Below are positions 36,874 to 46,207 of a stretch of DNA of 64,000 nt, in pieces; within the stretch, counting starts at the first letter, position 1, and every line of letters begins with the position of its first letter. A program made the translations under genes and the position numbers. This stretch comes from Chryseobacterium flavum (GTDB taxonomy: Bacteria; Bacteroidota; Bacteroidia; Flavobacteriales; Weeksellaceae): assembly GCF_003385595.1 (NCBI RefSeq), contig NZ_QNUE01000002.1, positions 347,874 through 411,873 on the forward strand, in the 5' to 3' direction. The notes under the pieces were generated by a model, which saw nothing but the letters and a program-made list of their open reading frames with translations, did no database searches and had not been told where the DNA came from.

Positions 36874-36905
36874 AAAAGCCGGGAAAAGCATATCATCCCG
36901 ACTAT
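36873..36905 (-). terminator. Imperfect terminator between convergent genes
   Basis: AGCCGGGA and TCCCGACT pair with one mismatch; on the minus strand the stem runs into TTTTTTA. It suits the SPOR gene. Confidence 0.5.
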
Positions 36906-36931
36906 ATATTATTCAGATCAAACCTGCTTTA

Positions 36932-37489
36932 TTATTTTGCCTCGGCACAGAAAATTCTGTATTGAACTGCAACTGCAGATTTGAAATATTCTCTGATTCT
37001 TGAAAGATCACCGGCTGCACTTTGTTTTGTGAAATAACTTCCTGCCAAAATTTTATAGTTGGGTCTTAAAGAAGCATCTGTTTCTACTTTCAGATTTGGA
37101 AATCTTTTTCTGAAATAAGATTTTACTTCATTTGCTTCTTCATTACTTTTCACCGTTGTGATCTGAATTTTAAACCCTAAGATCCTAGGGTTCTTTTTAC
37201 AAATTTCAGCGTTGGTAAGCTCTCTGTTCGGCACATAGATTTTAGGAGGTCTTGCAATACTTCCGGTAGAGATACCACTGTCAATATTACTATTGTCTCT
37301 GGACGAATTATTTGCCACACTCCTTGAACATTTACCTTCAATTCCTTCCAGAGCAGCACTTATTTTAGAATCCATTGTCATGACAAGTTCTGTTCCTGAA
37401 AGGGTATCTTTCTTAACAACCTGCTGGGCTTCAATACTATAAAAACCAAATAATGATAATATCGAAAATATTTTAATCAAATTTCTCAT
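36932..37489 (-). CDS. SPOR-domain exported protein
   Basis: A 185-aa protein with a signal peptide (about 1-21, ending IEAQQ) and a C-terminal SPOR domain (about 103-182: LGFKIQITTVKSNEEANEVKSYF seen as GFKIQITTV, then NYKILAGSYFTKQSAAGDL). SPOR domains bind peptidoglycan stripped of stem peptides, often at division sites. The middle is Ser/Asn-rich. The C-terminus has a late Cys (FCAEAK). Single gene with its own promoter. Confidence 0.82.
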   Translation of the reverse strand: MRNLIKIFSILSLFGFYSIEAQQVVKKDTLSGTELVMTMDSKISAALEGIEGKCSRSVANNSSRDNSNIDSGISTGSIARPPKIYVPNRELTNAEICKKNPRILGFKIQITTVKSNEEANEVKSYFRKRFPNLKVETDASLRPNYKILAGSYFTKQSAAGDLSRIREYFKSAVAVQYRIFCAEAK

Positions 37490-37504
37490 TTAAACTTGTT
37501 TCCG

Positions 37505-37512
37505 CAAATTTA
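37505..37512 (-). promoter_or_regulatory. Promoter -7 element of the SPOR gene (TAAATTTG)
   Basis: Exact TAnnTTTG on the minus strand, 15 nt before the ATG. Confidence 0.5.
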
Positions 37513-37618
37513 TACAAATTAAAAAACTATACCAAACAGGTTATTTAGAATCAATACAAATTAACCTTAAATGACATTTTCCCCTTTTTATATGCCGTTA
37601 AATTACTGTTAAAAATAT

Positions 37619-37626
37619 TATTTTTG
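37619..37626 (+). promoter_or_regulatory. Promoter -7 element of the ACIII operon (TATTTTTG)
   Basis: Exact TAnnTTTG, 47 nt before actA. No clear TTG was found at the -33 position. Confidence 0.5.
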
Positions 37627-37673
37627 CGGAATTGATTGAATGTTCAATATTTTACTAACATAAGATAATTTAA

Positions 37674-39032
37674 ATGATTAGTTGGAGAAAGCATTATAAA
37701 AAAACGTTGATCGCGATAGGCTTATTGCTATCAACCAGTGCTTCATTTTACGGGCAAGACGGCGATCCTAAAAACGGAGAGAAACTTTTCAAAGCGAATT
37801 GTACTGCATGTCACGCGCTGGACAAACAGGTTATTGGGCCACCATTAAAAGGGGTCGTAGAACGTGTAAAGACAGAAGGTGGTGTAGACAAAGATTGGCT
37901 TCACAAGTGGATCAAAGACAACAAAGCTTTAAGAGCTTCCGGGGATAAATACGCCAATGAGATTTTTGAAAAGTATAACAAGACTGAAATGCAGGTCTTT
38001 CCAAATCTTTCTGACAAGGATATAGACGACATTTTAGCTTTTACAACTAATCCTCCGGCTCCTGAACCGGAAAAAACAGCAGAAACAACTCCAGCCGGAG
38101 ATACTGCAGCTGCTGCACCAGCAGACAAAACTACTACAAACATTGTTATCATTTCTCTTTTAGCGATCGCAGGTTTATTGGTTTGGATCTTGGTTAAACT
38201 AAGACAATTGGTTAAACTAGGGCAATCTGAAGATCTTGCAGGACTTAACGAAAGCAGAGTTCGTTCGTTTAAAGAAATGTATGAAAAGTTCCATTATATT
38301 GGTAAAGCAGCATTAGCTATTCTGGCTATCCTGGCCGCTTACGGAGTATGGAACTGGCTAATGTGGATTGGTGTATACAAAGGGTACAAACCTGAACAAC
38401 CTATCTACTTCTCTCACAAAATCCACGCTGGAGAAAACAAAATTGACTGTCAGTTATGTCACTCTAGTGCTAAATACGGAAAAGTATCTGAAATTCCTTC
38501 TATGAATGTTTGTATGAACTGTCACAGAACAATTTCCGAGTACAATGGCAAATATCTTGAGCCAGGTAAAGATAAAGCGTTCTATGACGGAGAAATCCAG
38601 AAAATTTACGCTGCAACAGGTTGGGATCCTGCAAAACAACAATACACAGGAAAAACACAACCGGTTGAATGGACAAGAATCCACAACATGCCAGACTTCG
38701 TGTATTTCAACCACTCTCAGCACGTTGTTGCAGGTGAACAGGCGATCATTAATTCTTTCAATAAGAAAAACCCTAACAACAAAATTGATGTTGTTTGTAA
38801 AGCTTGTCACGGAAAAATTGATACAATGAATGTTGTTCAAATGGCTAACGACTTCACTATGGGATGGTGTATCGAGTGCCACAGAACTACTGAGGTTGAT
38901 ATGAACAACGGTTATAATAAAGAGTACTTCAAAAATCTACATGACAAGTTGAAAAAACAATACCCTCAGGATGGAGGTAAGATCACAGTAGATGCAATTG
39001 GAGGTCTTGAGTGTGGTAAATGTCATTATTAA
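37674..39032 (+). CDS. actA: Alternative complex III multihaem subunit ActA with extra cytochrome c domain
   Basis: The c-type cytochrome subunit of quinol:cytochrome c oxidoreductase. The 452-aa protein has six CxxCH haem sites: C43-H47 in an N-terminal class I cytochrome-like domain, then C259, C280, C375, C399 and C447 in the C-terminal pentahaem domain. Two membrane helices lie between them (about 155-175 and 212-234), after a Pro/Ala-rich linker. The classic ActA has only the pentahaem part and one anchor, so the N-terminal module looks like a fused cytochrome c. It passes electrons from quinol oxidation to downstream acceptors. First gene of the operon. Confidence 0.9.
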   Translation: MISWRKHYKKTLIAIGLLLSTSASFYGQDGDPKNGEKLFKANCTACHALDKQVIGPPLKGVVERVKTEGGVDKDWLHKWIKDNKALRASGDKYANEIFEKYNKTEMQVFPNLSDKDIDDILAFTTNPPAPEPEKTAETTPAGDTAAAAPADKTTTNIVIISLLAIAGLLVWILVKLRQLVKLGQSEDLAGLNESRVRSFKEMYEKFHYIGKAALAILAILAAYGVWNWLMWIGVYKGYKPEQPIYFSHKIHAGENKIDCQLCHSSAKYGKVSEIPSMNVCMNCHRTISEYNGKYLEPGKDKAFYDGEIQKIYAATGWDPAKQQYTGKTQPVEWTRIHNMPDFVYFNHSQHVVAGEQAIINSFNKKNPNNKIDVVCKACHGKIDTMNVVQMANDFTMGWCIECHRTTEVDMNNGYNKEYFKNLHDKLKKQYPQDGGKITVDAIGGLECGKCHY

Positions 39033-39055
39033 TAACTAAAAAATTAGAAGTATAA

Positions 39056-42000
39056 ATGGCTTCAAACAAAATACAATTCAGAAGTATTCATGAACTTAAA
39101 GATCCGGCTTTAAATAATAAGCTGGCTCAAAAAGAGTTTCAGGAAGAAATTCCGGTAGAAGATTTCCTTGGAGATGCTGAGAAAAACGGATCAAGTACTT
39201 CAAGAAGGGACTTCTTAAAACTATTAGGATTCTCTACAGCAGCTGTAACATTAGCTGCCTGTGAAGCTCCGGTAATCAAAACGATTCCTTATGTGGTAAA
39301 ACCACACGATATTATTCCGGGAATCCCTAATTATTACGCTTCAACATATTTTGACGGTTTCGATTTTGCTAGTGTTTTAGTAAAAACCCGTGAAGGGAGA
39401 CCTATCAAAATAGAACCCAACCCAGCAGCTGGTGATTTAGGTAAAACTAATGCAAGAGCTCAGGCAAGTGTACTTTCTCTTTATGATAATGATAAAGTAA
39501 AACAGCCTAAACTAGACGGCAAAGACGAAACCTTCGATAAAGTAGACAGTTTTGTTCTTAAAGGGTTAGACGAGGCTAAAGCATCAGGTAAAAAGATTGT
39601 GTTATTATCACATTCTTTCGCTTCACCTACATTCAAAAAATTATTCGCTGAATTTAAAGCAAAATATCCTACTGCAGAATTAGTAACGTATGATGCTTTC
39701 CCATATTCAGCAGCATTAGATGCTGCTCAGGAAGTATTCGGACAAAGAGCCTTGCCGGTTTATGACCTTAAAGGTTCTGAATTGGTAGTTTCTTTCCAGG
39801 CTGACTTCTTAGGAGACTATAATGCTTCAAGCTTAGAAACATCTTACGCAGCAGCAAGAAAACCGGGTCCAAACATGTTAAGACACATTCAGGTGGAGTC
39901 TAATATGTCATTAACTGGTGCAAACGCTGACTCAAGATACAGATTAAAACCAAGTGCTGTAAACAAAACGTTAGTTGAGGTTTACAATGCAATCGTAGGA
40001 GGTGGTACTTCTGATAAGACCGCAACTGAAATTGCTAATGAACTTAAGGCAAAAGGAAGCAAAGCTGTTGTTTTTGCTGATGGTTCAAAAGGAGCACAGG
40101 TTTTAGCACACTTAATCAACCAGAAATTAGGTTCAGTAGCTTTCACTGGGAAAGCCAACTTCCTGAAAGAATTTGATAAAGCAAGATATCAGGAATTCCT
40201 GGGATGGGTTAACGCAGGTCAGGTAGGTGTATTGATCGCCAACAATGTAGACCCGATTTACTCTCATCCAAAAGGTGAAGATTTCAAAAAATCTTTATCA
40301 AAGGTTCCTTATGTAATCGCAGTAGCTGATAAGAAAAATGAAATGTACAAAGCAGCGAAAGCTGTAATTCCGGTAGCAAACTGGTTAGAATCCTGGGGAG
40401 ATATTGAACCTCAGACAGGAGTATATTCATTAATGCAGCCTACTATTCAGAAAATCTACAAATCAAGACAGATTGAAGAGTCTTTATTGGTTTGGAAGAA
40501 TGGAAAAAACAATGCAGCCAATAATTACTACGATTATTTAAAAGCTAATGCAGCTACTATATTAGGTGGTACTTCATTCAACAAAGCATTGTACAACGGT
40601 ATCAATACCTCTTCCAACGCAGCAACATTATCTTACGCAGGAGGAAATGCAGCACAGGCCGTTGCTGAATTAGGGAACTTTAAGGCTTCTGAATTAGAAT
40701 TAGTACTATATACTAAGACTTCAATGGGAGACGGAACTCAGGCAAACAACCCTTGGTTACAAGAACTACCTGATCCAATCACAAGAATGTCTTGGGATAA
40801 CTATCTGACAATTTCTCCGAAAGATGCAGAAAAGTTCGGAATCGATAATGACCTTAACGCAAGAATGCAGTTAGATGGTTCTATCGTAAACCTTACTGTA
40901 AACGGAGTGACAATAAAAGATGTTCCGGTATTCGTACAACCAGGACAGGCAGAAGGATCAGTAGGTCTTGCGCTTGGTTATGGTAAGAAAAATTCTGGAG
41001 CAACTGCAGATACAGGGGTAAATGCTTATCCTTTATTTGATGGTTCAAACCTTGTTCTTTCAGGTGTTAAAATTGAAAAAACGGGAGAAGATCACGAATT
41101 CGCAGGTATCCAGCTTCAAAATACATTGATGGGCCGTTATGAGATCGCAAAAGAAGTTCCTTTAGCTGAATTCATCAATGTTCCTTTCGATGATGAGCAT
41201 AAAGGATGGAATAAGCCTTTGGAGTATCATACGATCAGCGGAGCTCTTCCTGCAAGAAAAATTGACCTTTGGGATGCGTTCGATGACACAGACGGTCCTC
41301 ACTTTAACTTATCTATTGACCTGAACTCTTGTACGGGTTGTGGAGCTTGTATCATCGCTTGTCAGGCAGAAAATAACGTTCCTGTTGTAGGTAAAGAAGA
41401 AGTAAGAATGTCAAGAGATATGTATTGGTTAAGAATTGACCGTTACTATTCTTCAAGACAGACGGTAGAAGTATATGAAGGATTAAAAGAAGGAATGGCT
41501 GTACCAGAACTATACGGTACTGCATTCAACAAAGAAGGAGGTGCATTGAACCACCCTGCTGATAATCCGGATGTAATCTTCCAGCCGGTAATGTGTCAGC
41601 ACTGTAACCACGCTCCATGTGAAACGGTATGTCCGGTAGCGGCTACTTCACACGGTAAGCAAGGTCAAAACCATATGGCTTACAACAGATGTATCGGGAC
41701 AAGATATTGTGCAAACAACTGCCCGTACAAAGTAAGACGTTTCAACTGGTTTACTTATAACCTAAATGATAAGTTCGATTTCAACATGAACAATGATTTA
41801 GGAAGAATGGTACTTAACCCGGACGTAGTTGTAAGAACTAGAGGGGTAATGGAGAAATGTTCAATGTGTATCCAAATGACTCAGAATACAATTCTTGAGG
41901 CGAAGAAAGAGGGAAGAAAAGTGAAGGATGGAGAATTCCAGACTGCTTGTTCTAAAGCTTGTTCTACAGGAGCAATGACATTTGGAGATATGAATGATAA

Positions 42001-42118
42001 AGAGTCTGAAGTGAGAAAGCTATATGCTTCAAACAGAAGATATTATTTACTGGAGGAGATCGGAACAAAACCAAACGTGTTCTATCATACTAAAGTAAGA
42101 AACAGAGTAGAAAAATAA
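39056..42118 (+). CDS. actB: Alternative complex III iron-sulfur subunit ActB
   Basis: A 1020-aa subunit joining a molybdopterin-oxidoreductase-like domain, which in ACIII lacks the cofactor, to a ferredoxin-like domain. A twin-arginine motif SRRDFLK (50-55) precedes a short hydrophobic stretch ending in LAAC (Cys69), so it is probably a Tat-exported lipoprotein. The C-terminal domain holds the cluster cysteines: CTGCGACIIAC, CQHCNHAPCETVCP, CIGTRYCANNCPYK, CSMC and a final CSKAC, fitting three [4Fe-4S] and one [3Fe-4S] cluster. It faces the periplasm next to ActA. Confidence 0.93.
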   Translation: MASNKIQFRSIHELKDPALNNKLAQKEFQEEIPVEDFLGDAEKNGSSTSRRDFLKLLGFSTAAVTLAACEAPVIKTIPYVVKPHDIIPGIPNYYASTYFDGFDFASVLVKTREGRPIKIEPNPAAGDLGKTNARAQASVLSLYDNDKVKQPKLDGKDETFDKVDSFVLKGLDEAKASGKKIVLLSHSFASPTFKKLFAEFKAKYPTAELVTYDAFPYSAALDAAQEVFGQRALPVYDLKGSELVVSFQADFLGDYNASSLETSYAAARKPGPNMLRHIQVESNMSLTGANADSRYRLKPSAVNKTLVEVYNAIVGGGTSDKTATEIANELKAKGSKAVVFADGSKGAQVLAHLINQKLGSVAFTGKANFLKEFDKARYQEFLGWVNAGQVGVLIANNVDPIYSHPKGEDFKKSLSKVPYVIAVADKKNEMYKAAKAVIPVANWLESWGDIEPQTGVYSLMQPTIQKIYKSRQIEESLLVWKNGKNNAANNYYDYLKANAATILGGTSFNKALYNGINTSSNAATLSYAGGNAAQAVAELGNFKASELELVLYTKTSMGDGTQANNPWLQELPDPITRMSWDNYLTISPKDAEKFGIDNDLNARMQLDGSIVNLTVNGVTIKDVPVFVQPGQAEGSVGLALGYGKKNSGATADTGVNAYPLFDGSNLVLSGVKIEKTGEDHEFAGIQLQNTLMGRYEIAKEVPLAEFINVPFDDEHKGWNKPLEYHTISGALPARKIDLWDAFDDTDGPHFNLSIDLNSCTGCGACIIACQAENNVPVVGKEEVRMSRDMYWLRIDRYYSSRQTVEVYEGLKEGMAVPELYGTAFNKEGGALNHPADNPDVIFQPVMCQHCNHAPCETVCPVAATSHGKQGQNHMAYNRCIGTRYCANNCPYKVRRFNWFTYNLNDKFDFNMNNDLGRMVLNPDVVVRTRGVMEKCSMCIQMTQNTILEAKKEGRKVKDGEFQTACSKACSTGAMTFGDMNDKESEVRKLYASNRRYYLLEEIGTKPNVFYHTKVRNRVEK

Positions 42119-42143
42119 AGTTTAAATAATAAATAGGTAAAAA

Positions 42144-43541
42144 ATGTCAGGACATTACGAAGCTCCGATAAGGGAACCTCTAATTATTGGTCACAAAACT
42201 TATCACGATATCACAGAAGATATTGCACGACCTATCGAAGAAAGAGCAGGTAAATTATGGTGGATCTCATTATATGCTGCCTTAGTTCTATTCATCTATG
42301 GATTCGGATGTATCGCTTATACTATCGGAACAGGTATTGGAGCATGGGGGCTTAACAGAACTATTAACTGGGGTTGGGATATTACCAACTTCGTATGGTG
42401 GGTAGGTATTGGTCACGCCGGAACCCTAATCTCAGCGGTATTATTATTATTTAGACAGAGATGGAGAATGTCTGTAAACAGATCTGCAGAGGCAATGACG
42501 ATCTTTGCGGTTGTACAGGCGGCAATCTTCCCGGTAATTCACATGGGTAGAGTTTGGGTTGGTTACTGGGTATTCCCATTACCAAACCAGTTCGGTTCTC
42601 TTTGGGGGAACTTCAACTCTCCTCTACTTTGGGACGTATTTGCAATCTCTACGTATTTCTCAGTATCAACTGTATTCTGGTTCATGGGACTAATCCCTGA
42701 CTTTGCAATGATCAGAGACAGAGCAAAGACGCCTTGGACTAAGAAAATTTATACATTCCTTGCATTCGGTTGGGGTGGTAAAGCAAAACACTGGCAAAGA
42801 TTTGAAGAACTTTCTTTGGTTCTTGCAGGTTTGGCAACTCCACTTGTATTCTCAGTACACACAACCGTATCCTTCGACTTCGCAACTTCAGTAATTAAAG
42901 GATGGCACTCAACAATCTATCCTCCTTACTTCGTTGCCGGGGCGATCTTCTCAGGATTTGCAATGGTACAGACCCTATTATTGGTTGCCAGAAAAGTTTG
43001 TCACCTGGAAGAATATATTACAATGTATCATATCGAAATCATGAACATCGTAATCATCTTAACGGGTGGTATGGTAACGGTAGCTTATGCTACTGAATAT
43101 TTCATCGGATGGTATTCAGGATCAAGATTTGAAGATTTCACATACCTGTCTCCAGGTGCTGCTGTAGGACCTTACTGGTGGGCATTCTGGTCACTGATCA
43201 TCTGTAACCTTGTTGTACCAGCTTCATTCTGGTTCAAGAGATTAAGAACAAACATTATCTGGACATTTATCGTTGCATTGATCATCAACATCGGTATGTG
43301 GTTCGAGCGTTTTGATATCATTGTTATTAACCTTTCAAGAGACTACTTACCAGGATCATGGACAATGTTTAAACCAACGATCATTGATGTGGGTGTATAC
43401 TTAGGAACTATCGGATTCTTCTCTGTATTATTCTTATTATACGCAAGAACATTCCCTGTAATTGCACAGGCTGAATTAAAATCGATTTTGAAAATCTCAG
43501 GTGAAACTTATAAAGCAAAAGAAGGAGATGAGCACCACTAA
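42144..43541 (+). CDS. actC: Alternative complex III quinol-binding membrane subunit ActC (NrfD family)
   Basis: A 465-aa integral membrane protein of the NrfD/PsrC family with about ten helices. It oxidises quinol at the periplasmic side. Conserved polar/charged residues lie in WWVGIGHAGTLISAVLLL and the HMGRVWVGYW segment (seen as GHAGTLIS and HMGR). A histidine-rich C-terminus ends GDEHH. The actD start lies inside its last 14 nt. Confidence 0.93.
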   Translation: MSGHYEAPIREPLIIGHKTYHDITEDIARPIEERAGKLWWISLYAALVLFIYGFGCIAYTIGTGIGAWGLNRTINWGWDITNFVWWVGIGHAGTLISAVLLLFRQRWRMSVNRSAEAMTIFAVVQAAIFPVIHMGRVWVGYWVFPLPNQFGSLWGNFNSPLLWDVFAISTYFSVSTVFWFMGLIPDFAMIRDRAKTPWTKKIYTFLAFGWGGKAKHWQRFEELSLVLAGLATPLVFSVHTTVSFDFATSVIKGWHSTIYPPYFVAGAIFSGFAMVQTLLLVARKVCHLEEYITMYHIEIMNIVIILTGGMVTVAYATEYFIGWYSGSRFEDFTYLSPGAAVGPYWWAFWSLIICNLVVPASFWFKRLRTNIIWTFIVALIINIGMWFERFDIIVINLSRDYLPGSWTMFKPTIIDVGVYLGTIGFFSVLFLLYARTFPVIAQAELKSILKISGETYKAKEGDEHH

Positions 43542-44049
43542 AATTGTATACGGACTTTATGCTGACGACGACGATTTGATGAACGGCGTTAAAGCATTCA
43601 ACGATAAAGGAATCAAAATAAACGAGGTTTATACTCCGTTTCCGGTTCACGGGCTAGATAAAGCTTTAGGTTTAAAGAAAACCAGGATTTCTGATGCAGC
43701 TTTCATCTATGCTTGTTATGGAGTTACTATCGGTGCTACTTTAACCTGGTATGTAATGAATCATGACTGGCCTCAGAATATCGGTGGTAAACCAGCATTT
43801 GACTGGGGACACAATATGCCGGCATTCGTAGTTCCAATGTTTGAATTAATGGTATTCTGTGCAGCTCACATGATGTCTTTAACTTTCCTGGTTAGAAATA
43901 AAATGTACCCGGGTGCTCCGGCTCAGAATCCAGATCCGAGAACTACTGATGATAAATTCATGATGGAATTTGTAACTGATGATGTAGAATCTGTAAAGCA
44001 GTTACTCATTGAAACTGGAGTTGAAGAAATAACTGTTAAAGATGCTTAA
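43528..44049 (+). CDS. actD: Alternative complex III subunit ActD (DUF3341)
   Basis: A 173-aa small subunit with two membrane helices (about 50-70 and 90-110) in a hairpin and soluble ends; MSTTKIVYGLYADDDDL is the typical N-terminus. In ACIII structures ActD packs beside ActC and ActF. The open frame starts at 43501, but the ATG at 43528, overlapping the actC stop by 14 nt, gives the family N-terminus. Confidence 0.9.
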   Translation: MSTTKIVYGLYADDDDLMNGVKAFNDKGIKINEVYTPFPVHGLDKALGLKKTRISDAAFIYACYGVTIGATLTWYVMNHDWPQNIGGKPAFDWGHNMPAFVVPMFELMVFCAAHMMSLTFLVRNKMYPGAPAQNPDPRTTDDKFMMEFVTDDVESVKQLLIETGVEEITVKDA

Positions 44050-44050
44050 A

Positions 44051-44737
44051 ATGAAAAAGAATGTATTAAAAATTACAGCAGTTTTAGGTTTAACAACAGT
44101 TTTACTTAACTCTTGCGGGCCAAAAGAAAATGTACCATTGGTATATTTCCCGGACATGTATTTTCCGGTAGCTTATGATCCATTGATGAAAGCTCAGGAT
44201 GCATATTCAGATCATGAAAATGAAATTCCTGCTTTCGTTAAAAATAATGGAGCTACAGGTCTTTCTCCAGTAGAAGGGAGTGTTGCTCAGAACAAAGATG
44301 GAGTTTTCGAAGAAAGCTTATTGCCAAAGAATGTTGATGAGTATAATGCAGGTTATGATGCTTCCAAAAAGATTACTGCCTCTCCTTTAAATCCGGCGAA
44401 TGCCGCAAAGGATATTGAAAGAGGAAAGTTCTTATTTGAGCGTACTTGTGCTGCTTGTCACGGTGTAGGTGGAGATGGGCAGGGACCAATAGTACAAAGC
44501 GGAGCATATTCTGGAGTACCAAATTATGCTGACAGAGAAGTAACTGTAGGATCTGTTCATTATGTATTAACTAACGGTAGAAATGCGATGGGATCTTATG
44601 CGGGACAACTAAACCCGGGAGACAGATGGAGAGTGGCTATGTATGTAATGAGTGCTTTCAAAAAAGGAGCAGCACCGGCAGCCGCTACAGAAGCAGCACC
44701 AGCAACAACTGAAACGACTACCGAAACTAAAAAATAA
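44051..44737 (+). CDS. actE: Alternative complex III monohaem cytochrome c subunit ActE
   Basis: A 228-aa lipoprotein (lipobox LLNSC) with one haem site, CAACHG in FERTCAACHGVGGDGQGP. A Met in NAMGSYAGQL could be the distal haem ligand. An Ala/Thr/Glu-rich tail follows. Another ATG lies 9 nt upstream (44042), overlapping the actD stop; the chosen ATG gives a cleaner MKKN signal peptide. It is a candidate electron exit point of the complex. Confidence 0.9.
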   Translation: MKKNVLKITAVLGLTTVLLNSCGPKENVPLVYFPDMYFPVAYDPLMKAQDAYSDHENEIPAFVKNNGATGLSPVEGSVAQNKDGVFEESLLPKNVDEYNAGYDASKKITASPLNPANAAKDIERGKFLFERTCAACHGVGGDGQGPIVQSGAYSGVPNYADREVTVGSVHYVLTNGRNAMGSYAGQLNPGDRWRVAMYVMSAFKKGAAPAAATEAAPATTETTTETKK

Positions 44738-44745
44738 GAAAAGAA

Positions 44746-46077
44746 ATGTATAGTTTTTCACCAAAATTAAAATCAACTTCTATAATACTTCTTGTTGTAG
44801 GTTTAGTTCTGTTCGGTATTGGTTTCTTTATGAATAAAGGAATTTCTACTGAAAAAATAGAACAAATGATGGAAGCTGTTCATGCTTCAGGTCACACAGC
44901 TCCTACACATTCAAGTGAAATGGTTGGACCTCAGGATCATGCTGCTCACTTAGAGCATGCTACGATGCAGGTTCATAACCAGCCTTTAGCAGCAATACAT
45001 TTTGTAGCTGTATTTTTCTTTGGAGTAAGCTGCTGCGTATTATTCTTCTATTCTATTCAGCACGCTGCACATGCAGGATGGCCAATCATTATTACAAGGG
45101 TAATGGAAGCAATTGCTTCTTATATCCCTTATGGTGGTGCAATCTTAGTAATCCTGATGATTTTAAATATCACTCATAACGGGCACTTATTCCATTGGAT
45201 GGACCCTGAATTGACAAATCCGGATTCTCCTCATTTTGATGTGATCTTATTCGAAAAGAAAAAATTCTTAAATATCCCTTTCTATGCAGTAAGAACTTTA
45301 ATCTATGTATTAGGAGCTTCTTTCTTTGCCTGGAAATTAAAGGCACAGTCTAAAAAAGTAGACGAAACCAAATCTAAGGTAGAGTACCAAATGCTTTACA
45401 GATGGTCAGTAGGATATATTGCGTTCTTCGGTTTCGCATCTGCTGCTTGGGCTTGGGATTGGTTGATGTCTATTGACCCACACTGGTATTCTACAATGTA
45501 TATCTGGTATTCAATGGTTAGCTGCCTTTCAAGTGGTATTGCCGTAATCATCCTATTAAGTGTTTATCTTAAGAAAAACGGTTTCTTACCACAGTTCAAT
45601 GACAACCACTTACACGATTTAGGAGTATTCCTTTTCGCTACAAGTATGCTTTGGACATATACATGGTTTGCTCAGTTCATGCTTTACTGGTATGCAAACG
45701 TTCCGGAAGAGGTGAACTACTTCTTCGGCAGATTCCAGCACTACTCTCCTACTTTCTTACCAATGCTGATTATCAACTTCTTATTACCATTATTGGTTTT
45801 AGTAAGCAGCAGCATCAAGAGAAACTATAAAGTAGTTACAACAATGGCAGTAGTTGTTCTTTTAGGACATATATTAGACTACTTCAACATGGTAATGCCG
45901 GGAACCGTAGGACCATACTGGAAAACTCCCGAAGTATTCCTTTTAATTGTAGGAGCTATCCTATTTGTAGCAGGGTTATTTATGTTTACTGTACTTACAG
46001 CTTTATCTAAACTTAAGCTGATTCCTACAGGAAACCCATTCTTACACGAATCTGAAATTTATGAGTATCCTTTCTAA
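44746..46077 (+). CDS. actF: Alternative complex III membrane subunit ActF (NrfD family)
   Basis: A 443-aa second NrfD-like membrane subunit, homologous to ActC, with about ten helices and a His-rich loop near the N-terminus (residues 40-70, HASGHTAPTHSS). Segments such as AAWAWDWLMSIDPHWYSTMY carry conserved charged residues proposed to form a proton path. The last gene of the operon; a strong terminator follows, and no oxidase genes are attached. Confidence 0.92.
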   Translation: MYSFSPKLKSTSIILLVVGLVLFGIGFFMNKGISTEKIEQMMEAVHASGHTAPTHSSEMVGPQDHAAHLEHATMQVHNQPLAAIHFVAVFFFGVSCCVLFFYSIQHAAHAGWPIIITRVMEAIASYIPYGGAILVILMILNITHNGHLFHWMDPELTNPDSPHFDVILFEKKKFLNIPFYAVRTLIYVLGASFFAWKLKAQSKKVDETKSKVEYQMLYRWSVGYIAFFGFASAAWAWDWLMSIDPHWYSTMYIWYSMVSCLSSGIAVIILLSVYLKKNGFLPQFNDNHLHDLGVFLFATSMLWTYTWFAQFMLYWYANVPEEVNYFFGRFQHYSPTFLPMLIINFLLPLLVLVSSSIKRNYKVVTTMAVVVLLGHILDYFNMVMPGTVGPYWKTPEVFLLIVGAILFVAGLFMFTVLTALSKLKLIPTGNPFLHESEIYEYPF

Positions 46078-46101
46078 GGACTTGTAACAAAATAAAACTA
46101 T

Positions 46102-46133
46102 AAAAGACTGATTGTTTTAGCAATCAGTCTTTT
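46102..46133 (+). terminator. Terminator of the ACIII operon
   Basis: AAAAGACTGATTG pairs with CAATCAGTCTTTT around TTTTAG, followed by more T. Confidence 0.88.
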
Positions 46134-46207
46134 TTTATGGACAAAAGTGGCAGTCTATTCTTCTGTTATCATTAAAGCTGATTTCACATCTGTCAAAATA
46201 TACAGCT

